Shown one piece after another: positions 59,074-64,000 of a stretch of 64,000 bases of DNA. How positions within the stretch are numbered: the first letter of the stretch is position 1; the number at the start of each line of letters is the position of its first letter. The notes beneath the pieces were generated by a model. It searched no databases, was not told where the DNA came from, and saw only the letters and a program-made list of their open reading frames with translations. The stretch is from Thalassotalea sp. LPB0316 (GTDB lineage: Bacteria > Pseudomonadota > Gammaproteobacteria > Enterobacterales > Alteromonadaceae), in NCBI RefSeq assembly GCF_014898095.1, contig NZ_CP062946.1, positions 2,914,001-2,978,000 of the forward strand, read 5' to 3'. The position numbers and the translations under genes are program-made.

Positions 59074-59868
59074 TTAGCCTATTTGATCTGGCAAAAACAG
59101 AGGCCCTAAAGGCCTCGTTGGCAGTTCAAATGTTTCAGGATATGTAACATCGACAAAATACAAACCGCCAGCTGCAGCAGTCATTCCTGCAACGCATCGG
59201 TTTTTAGCTGCTAACACTTGTTGCATCCACTCAACCGACTCTTGCTTTTTACCGACGCGAATCAAGCTTCCGGCAATGTTGCGAATCATGTGATGAAGAA
59301 ACGCATTGCCCTTAACATCAATAACAATGTAATCTTGCAAACGATGAACCTTGATATGTTCGATCGTTCTTATCGGTGACGGCGCTTGACAGTGAACAGT
59401 GCGAAACGAGGTAAAGTCGTGGGTACCAACCAGTGCTTGAGCCGCTTGGTGCATTAGCTCGTCATCTAATGGGTCGTGGACGAAGCAAAGACCCGAAGTT
59501 AAAATCGCCGGACGAAATAATGCATTGTATATCACGTACCGATAACGGCGAGAGGTCGCGCTAAAGCGCGCGTGAAAATCTTCAGGGACTTGTTTTACCC
59601 AAGAAATAGCGACATCTGATGGCAAGTTAGTGTTTACGCCTAGTGTCCATGCTACATCTTTTCTGATTTTTGTCGTATCAAAATGGACAATTTGATTGGT
59701 CGCATTAACACCTGTATCTGTGCGCCCTGCACACACCACCTCGACGGGTTCATCTGCTATTTTAGATAAAGCAAGCTCAAGTGTTTCTTGAACACTAGGT
59801 GAATGTTTTTGACGTTGCCAGCCGCAGTAATTTTTACCGTCATACTGCACGCCTAATGCATAGCGCAT
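59074..59868 (-). CDS. truA: tRNA pseudouridine(38-40) synthase
   Basis: Modifies uridines 38-40 of the anticodon stem, 264 residues. The catalytic Asp lies in [20 protein letters not shown] (about residue 52). The RNA-binding cleft includes [18 protein letters not shown], and the C-terminal half has [18 protein letters not shown]. It lies between fimV (88 bases) and accD, as in Pseudomonas and Alteromonadales. Confidence 0.97.
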   Translation of the reverse strand: MRYALGVQYDGKNYCGWQRQKHSPSVQETLELALSKIADEPVEVVCAGRTDTGVNATNQIVHFDTTKIRKDVAWTLGVNTNLPSDVAISWVKQVPEDFHARFSATSRRYRYVIYNALFRPAILTSGLCFVHDPLDDELMHQAAQALVGTHDFTSFRTVHCQAPSPIRTIEHIKVHRLQDYIVIDVKGNAFLHHMIRNIAGSLIRVGKKQESVEWMQQVLAAKNRCVAGMTAAAGGLYFVDVTYPETFELPTRPLGPLFLPDQIG

Positions 59869-59956
59869 AAATACCTCCGTTAGATTCGGAGGCGCATTAT
59901 TACTAATTTTAATGCGCTTGCCAATGCTAATAACTCGACTAATTCAAATAACTCGA

Positions 59957-62900
59957 CTAATTCAAATTATCGAGTAACTGCTGAGCTTCAAACTGCTGTT
60001 GAGCATCACCTAGTTTGATGACGTCTTGTAAAATAACTTCGGCATTCTCTTCATCACCAATTTCTATATAGACTTTAGCGAGGTCTAACTTAGCGGCAAC
60101 ACCATTGCTGTCCTCGTCATCAATATCGGTATCATCGCCGGCAAATTCAGGAAATTCATCAAGGCCAACATCAATATTTTCTTTTCGATATTGTTCTTCG
60201 TTTTCTGAGTCAAGCGACTCTGAAAGCAAGCTGTCAACTGAAACAAAGTCTGCCGGCTCTTGATCCTCTTCATCAAGCGCGACCAGATCATCGCCAATAT
60301 CGAGATCGGAGATAACATCTTCAACTACTGGCTCTTCACTGTTACTAGGCTTGTTTTCTTCTTCGATATTCGCCAGCAATTCGTCAAAATCTAGGTTATT
60401 TAACTCTTGAATATCTTCTATTTCGCTTGCTTCAGCAACCTCTTCTTTAGGTTGAGGCTCGCCGTCACTTAGCAGATCAGCTAATACATTAGAGTCAGTA
60501 AAGTCAGGTGTTAGTTCAATGGGCTCTTGGTTTTCTGGCACTGCGCCTTCACTGAGTAAATTTGCCAGTGTAGACTCATCAAACGGTGATTCGACTTCTT
60601 CTATCTGCTCGGCAACATCATTAATCAAGTCATCTTCTGCTTGGCTATCCTCAGCCGCAACTTGTGCTAAAAGCTCATCAATATTGAGTTCTTCATCATC
60701 ATCCAAGTCGTCTTGCTCTGTGCTCTGCTCATCAAGTGAGCTATCGTCAAGCTCGTCACCTAAATCAAGTAAGTCATCAATTTCATCTTGATTAGGCTGC
60801 TCTACTTCTTCAACTTGAATCGACTCTAGAATATCATCGACATCTAAAACTTCTTGATCTTCAGGCTCTGCGGTATCTAGCTCATCTGAAGCTACTTCAG
60901 TCTCGTTTGCATCGGTTTCAGCTGCGCCAATATCACTAAAGTCCATGGTTAAAAACTGACCGACAGTTTCCTGAGTAAAGTTTTCAATATCTTGGCTATG
61001 ACTACCTACTTGCGCTGTATCTGATGCTACTTCTTCAATAGGTTGGTTATCATCAGCGGTATTTGCCGGCATCGGTTCGTCAAATGTCGACAGTAAAGCG
61101 TCAATATCATTTGGATCGGTTAACTCAACACTTGCATTAGCTGGTTGTTCGCTTTCCAATGCAATTTCATCAATTAGTGCGTCGATATCTTCTGGCTCGG
61201 CAACTTCTTCGCTAGCTTGCTCATTTGCAACGCCATCTAATAACGCATCAATGTCATCTGGATCGGCGACTTCTTCGCTAACTTGTTCATCTGCAACGCC
61301 ATCTAATAACGCATCAATGTCGTCTGGATCGGCGACTTCTTCGCTAGCTTGTTCATCTGCAACGCCATCTAATAAGGCATCAATATCGTCTGGATCGGCG
61401 ACTTCTTCGCTAGCTTGTTCATCTGCTACGCCATCTAATAACGCATCAATGTCGTCTGGATCGGCGACTTCTTCGCTAGCTTGTTCATCTGCTACGCCAT
61501 CTAATAACGCATCAATGTCGTCTGGATCGGCGACTTCTTCGCTAGCTTGTTCATCTACAACGCCATCTAATAACGCATCAATGTCGTCTGGATCGGCGAC
61601 TTCTTCGCTAGCTTGCTCATCTGCAACTTCATCTGCAACGCCATCTAATAAGGCATCAATGTCATCTGGATCGGCGACTTCTTCACTTGCTTGCTCATCT
61701 GCAACGCCATCTAATAAGGCATCAATGTCGTCTGGATCGGCGACTTCTTCGCTAGCTTGTTCATCTGCTACGCCATCTAATAAGGCATCAATGTCATCTG
61801 GATCGGCGACTTCTTCACTAGCTTGCTCATCTGCAACGCCGTCCAATAACGCATCAATGTCGTCCGGATCGGCGACTTCTTCTGATTCACCTGCTTGTTC
61901 GTCTTTTGCTTCTGGTTGCTTTTTGCCTTCAACCACATCGTTAACTTCACTTAGCAAAGCGTCGATATCGTCTTCGGTATTGGCAGGTGTTTCTTCTTCG
62001 TCTTTATCTGTGCTTAAGCCACCAAGTAGGTCATCAAGCATGTCTTGACCTAACTCACCACCGTCTAATACTTCGCCTTCATCACTGTCAGCTGTTTGGT
62101 CTAACATATCATCAATGTCATCACCGGCTAGTTCAGTGGTGTCATCAAGCGGTTGATCGTCACCTAAATCATCAAGGGAAATATCTTCTAAATCGTCGAG
62201 ATCATCATCTAAATGAATAACGTCATCATCAAGCAGTTCATCATCTAAATCATCAAGATCATCGGAGAATAATTCGTCACCACCTAGGTCTGCTTCACCT
62301 AAGTCACTTAACTCATCGTCTTCAGCCAAATCTATCGCTAATTCGTCATCAAGTGATAGTTCGCCGTCAAGTGCCAATTCATCTGCAGGAGCATCTGCGA
62401 CGGCCGGTGTTTCTGCTGCTTTTTCGGCTACCGGAGCAGCTTGTTCGGTTTTGGATTCTTCCCCTGAATTTTTGCGGCGCATTAAAAAGAAGGCAATTAA
62501 TGACACAACTAATACCGCAGGCACAGTTGCAACTAAAATGGTAAACCAAATACTCGACATAAAGCTGCTCTCTTCAAGTGCTGCTTTTTGCTTCTCAAGC
62601 ATCAGCTCCTGCTCACGGGCATTGGCTTTATCTAGTAATTCTTGCAAAAGTTTAATTTGGCTATCCATTTGAGCCTTGATTTCGTCACCTTTAGCAACTT
62701 GTTGCTGCATTTCGCCAAGCTGCTGACCGAAATTTGATAATCGCTGTTTGAGCTTTTCGTCTTCCTGTAACAGAGCCTGTAAACCATCTATTGAATCTAA
62801 TACGTCATTTTGAATGGTTTCTAAGCGTTGCACTTGACTTTTGCCAATATCTTCAAGCTGTTGATTAATTTCGCTTTTCGCTTGCTCTAAATCTTGTTTT

Positions 62901-63349
62901 TGCACGACATTTGCCGGTGCCGCCTTTTTAGCGACAACTTTTGGCGCTGCCTTAACTTTCTTTTCCCAAATACTGTCGTCATTGTCAGATTTTGCTTGGG
63001 CTTGAACGGGATCTATTGCTGCTATTTCATCGTAGGAAGGAACTTTTAAGTATTGTCCATTAACAAGGTGGTTAAGGTTATTCTCTTTGAAAGCTTGTGG
63101 GTTTTTTAGGTAAAGCGCCTGCATGACTTGGTAGACAGAAAATCTCGGATCTGGGCGAACCATTAAGGCAATTTTCCATAAGGTGTCAGCGTTGGTAATC
63201 GGACCGTATTGCTTGATCACTGAAGTATCTGATGATTTTGGACCACGTATCTGAACGCCGGCTTCTTGCGCAGCAACACAGAGTGAACCTAGGGTCAACA
63301 AGCTACCCAGTAACAAAGGCAATAAACGCGAACTAAGTGTACGATGCAT
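59957..63349 (-). CDS. fimV: FimV-like polar protein with acidic tandem repeats
   Basis: Inner-membrane polar organiser of 1130 residues that in relatives localises type IV pilus, flagellar and chemotaxis proteins. A signal peptide (ending CVAAQ) and a LysM-type peptidoglycan-binding region (ITNADTLWKIALMVRPDPRFSV, about 50-115) are followed by a coiled coil (about 160-260) and one helix (SIWFTILVATVPAVLVVSLI). A very acidic cytoplasmic part comes next, and the conserved C-terminal FimV domain has LDLAKVYIEIGDEENAEVIL. About 220 residues consist of ten near-identical 22-residue repeats. The start is the ATG at 63349, with AGGA upstream; the longer frame to 63382 precedes the signal peptide. 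Confidence 0.94.
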   Translation of the reverse strand: MHRTLSSRLLPLLLGSLLTLGSLCVAAQEAGVQIRGPKSSDTSVIKQYGPITNADTLWKIALMVRPDPRFSVYQVMQALYLKNPQAFKENNLNHLVNGQYLKVPSYDEIAAIDPVQAQAKSDNDDSIWEKKVKAAPKVVAKKAAPANVVQKQDLEQAKSEINQQLEDIGKSQVQRLETIQNDVLDSIDGLQALLQEDEKLKQRLSNFGQQLGEMQQQVAKGDEIKAQMDSQIKLLQELLDKANAREQELMLEKQKAALEESSFMSSIWFTILVATVPAVLVVSLIAFFLMRRKNSGEESKTEQAAPVAEKAAETPAVADAPADELALDGELSLDDELAIDLAEDDELSDLGEADLGGDELFSDDLDDLDDELLDDDVIHLDDDLDDLEDISLDDLGDDQPLDDTTELAGDDIDDMLDQTADSDEGEVLDGGELGQDMLDDLLGGLSTDKDEEETPANTEDDIDALLSEVNDVVEGKKQPEAKDEQAGESEEVADPDDIDALLDGVADEQASEEVADPDDIDALLDGVADEQASEEVADPDDIDALLDGVADEQASEEVADPDDIDALLDGVADEVADEQASEEVADPDDIDALLDGVVDEQASEEVADPDDIDALLDGVADEQASEEVADPDDIDALLDGVADEQASEEVADPDDIDALLDGVADEQASEEVADPDDIDALLDGVADEQVSEEVADPDDIDALLDGVANEQASEEVAEPEDIDALIDEIALESEQPANASVELTDPNDIDALLSTFDEPMPANTADDNQPIEEVASDTAQVGSHSQDIENFTQETVGQFLTMDFSDIGAAETDANETEVASDELDTAEPEDQEVLDVDDILESIQVEEVEQPNQDEIDDLLDLGDELDDSSLDEQSTEQDDLDDDEELNIDELLAQVAAEDSQAEDDLINDVAEQIEEVESPFDESTLANLLSEGAVPENQEPIELTPDFTDSNVLADLLSDGEPQPKEEVAEASEIEDIQELNNLDFDELLANIEEENKPSNSEEPVVEDVISDLDIGDDLVALDEEDQEPADFVSVDSLLSESLDSENEEQYRKENIDVGLDEFPEFAGDDTDIDDEDSNGVAAKLDLAKVYIEIGDEENAEVILQDVIKLGDAQQQFEAQQLLDNLN
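61211..61882 (-). repeat. Ten tandem 66-bp repeats inside fimV
   Basis: Ten in-frame units encode EEVADPDDIDALLDGV followed by (A/V)(D/N)EQ(A/V)S. Nine follow a 66-base period. The fourth carries an extra 12 bases that duplicate the VADE codons. DNA identity between units is very high, with only a few synonymous changes (for example gcaacg/gctacg). A degenerate eleventh unit (EEVAEPEDIDALIDEI) and looser DIDALL relatives flank the array. Near-identity indicates recent expansion or ongoing unequal recombination. Confidence 0.95.
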
Positions 63350-63504
63350 TAAGGCTTTCCTAACTCTTATTATATGCGCCAAATAATTGGCTTTATTAGT
63401 AAAATTTTAGTCTAACTAAAAGCTTAGCAAACTTTGTTCCAATTATATCTCGATAACTAAGATAGTGAAGAGCTCCTCACTTTTTATTAATTACAGACAT
63501 AAAA

Positions 63505-63533
63505 AAACCCATTAGGCACAGCCTAACAGGTTT
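63505..63533 (-). terminator. Terminator downstream of asd
   Basis: On the minus strand a 13-bp stem (AAACCTGTTAGGC with GCCTAATGGGTTT, two G-U pairs) and a 3-base loop run into seven T residues, about 50 bases past the asd stop. Confidence 0.9.
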
Positions 63534-63580
63534 CTAGTCTATTCTCATCGTCTTTTAACGCATCTAACATGCGTAATACA

Positions 63581-64000
63581 CTAAGAGAGATAATCGCGAA
63601 TAAGTAGCTCTGCGATCTGAATACTGTTGGTTGCGGCACCCTTTCTAACGTTATCGGCAACAATCCACATATTTAAACCATTATTATGACTAATATCTTC
63701 ACGAATACGGCCAACAAAGGTTTCATCCTTGCCGCTAGCTTCACCTATCTGAGTTGGGAAGTCTTCATCATTTTCACAAACCACCAAGCCTGGCGCTTGT
63801 TTTAACAGCGCTTTGACCTCTTCAGCGCTAATTGGCGAACTCGTTTCTAGGTGAATAGCTTCACCGTGACCAAAGAATACTGGCACACGTACCGCCGTTG
63901 GATTAACCAACACATTTTCATCGCCTAAAATCTTCTTGGTTTCCCAAACCATTTTCATTTCTTCTTTGGTGTAACCATTTTCTAAGAAAACGTCGATTTG
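63581..64000 (-). CDS. asd: Aspartate-semialdehyde dehydrogenase, C-terminal part (5' end outside window)
   Basis: Enzyme of the lysine, threonine and methionine pathway. The frame is open to base 64000 and begins inside QIDVFLENGYTKEEMKMVWETKKI, so the N-terminal NADP-binding region and the catalytic Cys lie beyond the window. About 139 residues are visible. They contain VPVFFGHGEAIHLET (with the substrate-binding His) and the C-terminal NGLNMWIVADNVRKGAATN, which are diagnostic. It lies upstream of fimV, the usual order, and ends at a strong terminator. Confidence 0.95.
   Translation of the reverse strand, partial: QIDVFLENGYTKEEMKMVWETKKILGDENVLVNPTAVRVPVFFGHGEAIHLETSSPISAEEVKALLKQAPGLVVCENDEDFPTQIGEASGKDETFVGRIREDISHNNGLNMWIVADNVRKGAATNSIQIAELLIRDYLS

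Noticed and set aside
59099..59115. GC-rich palindrome GAGGCC...GGCCTC
   Set aside because: It lies inside the truA coding end, lacks a T-run and is explained by codons for the conserved C-terminus.
61251..62048. A 265-residue plus-strand ORF of Ser/Ala/Thr repeats
   Set aside because: It is the exact antisense shadow of the fimV repeat array. The repeats keep the opposite frame open, and there is no ribosome site or domain.

Overview
The window looks like chromosomal DNA of a marine gammaproteobacterium of the order Alteromonadales, most likely a Colwelliaceae-type genome (Thalassotalea/Colwellia). This is an inference from gene content and AT-rich base composition. The supporting blocks are asd-fimV-truA-accD-folC-dedD-cvpA-purF, smc-zipA-ligA-DUF3392, rlmE-ftsH-folP-glmM-tpiA-secG-tRNA-Leu, carA-carB-greA and miaE-efpL, together with MSHA-type pilin, MiaE and EfpL proteins.

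Layout. 1-5069: end of tamA and all of tamB (outer-membrane translocation module). 5331-10257: a GGDEF-EAL c-di-GMP enzyme, an orphan MSHA-like pilin and a chemoreceptor, a surface and motility signalling stretch. 10538-11831: an OprP/OprO-type porin preceded by a strong PHO box. 11929-13259: a small accessory patch beside tRNA-Leu(GAG), with a stub resembling the start of a TOTE-type primase-helicase gene, a RES/Xre toxin-antitoxin pair and its probable operator. 13320-28428: mostly minus-strand housekeeping genes (tRNA-Leu, secG, tpiA, glmM, folP, ftsH, rlmE, greA, carAB, dapB, fklB), with yhbY divergent from rlmE. 28571-30045: an NhaC-type antiporter with a near-consensus promoter and a REP-like palindrome after it. 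30059-34691: an M48 lipoprotein protease, then an apparent operon of two spondin-domain proteins, an OmpR-type regulator and a frameshifted histidine kinase. Three 11-bp direct repeats lie upstream of that operon. 34872-38223: six small same-strand unknown exported or membrane proteins. 38291-42733: an M13 peptidase, a composite intergenic repeat, an exported 2H-phosphoesterase-like protein, a small membrane protein and an NAD(P)-binding protein. 42744-64000: housekeeping (DUF3392, ligA, zipA, smc, cysZ, efpL, miaE, purF, cvpA, dedD, folC, accD, truA, fimV, partial asd).

Regulatory signals read directly from the sequence include the PHO box before the porin, the 11-bp repeat operator before the spondin/two-component operon, a canonical sigma-70 promoter before the antiporter, a candidate carA promoter, and several factor-independent terminators. 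I saw no CRISPR array, rRNA, intact insertion sequence or integrase. The least ordinary items are the frameshifted sensor kinase in an operon that carries its own candidate operator, the TOTE-like stub next to the RES/Xre locus, the near-identical 66-bp repeats inside fimV, and the exported 2H-phosphoesterase-like protein. I did not find a clearly new multi-gene system. The 34.9-38.2 kb cluster is the main stretch I cannot explain.
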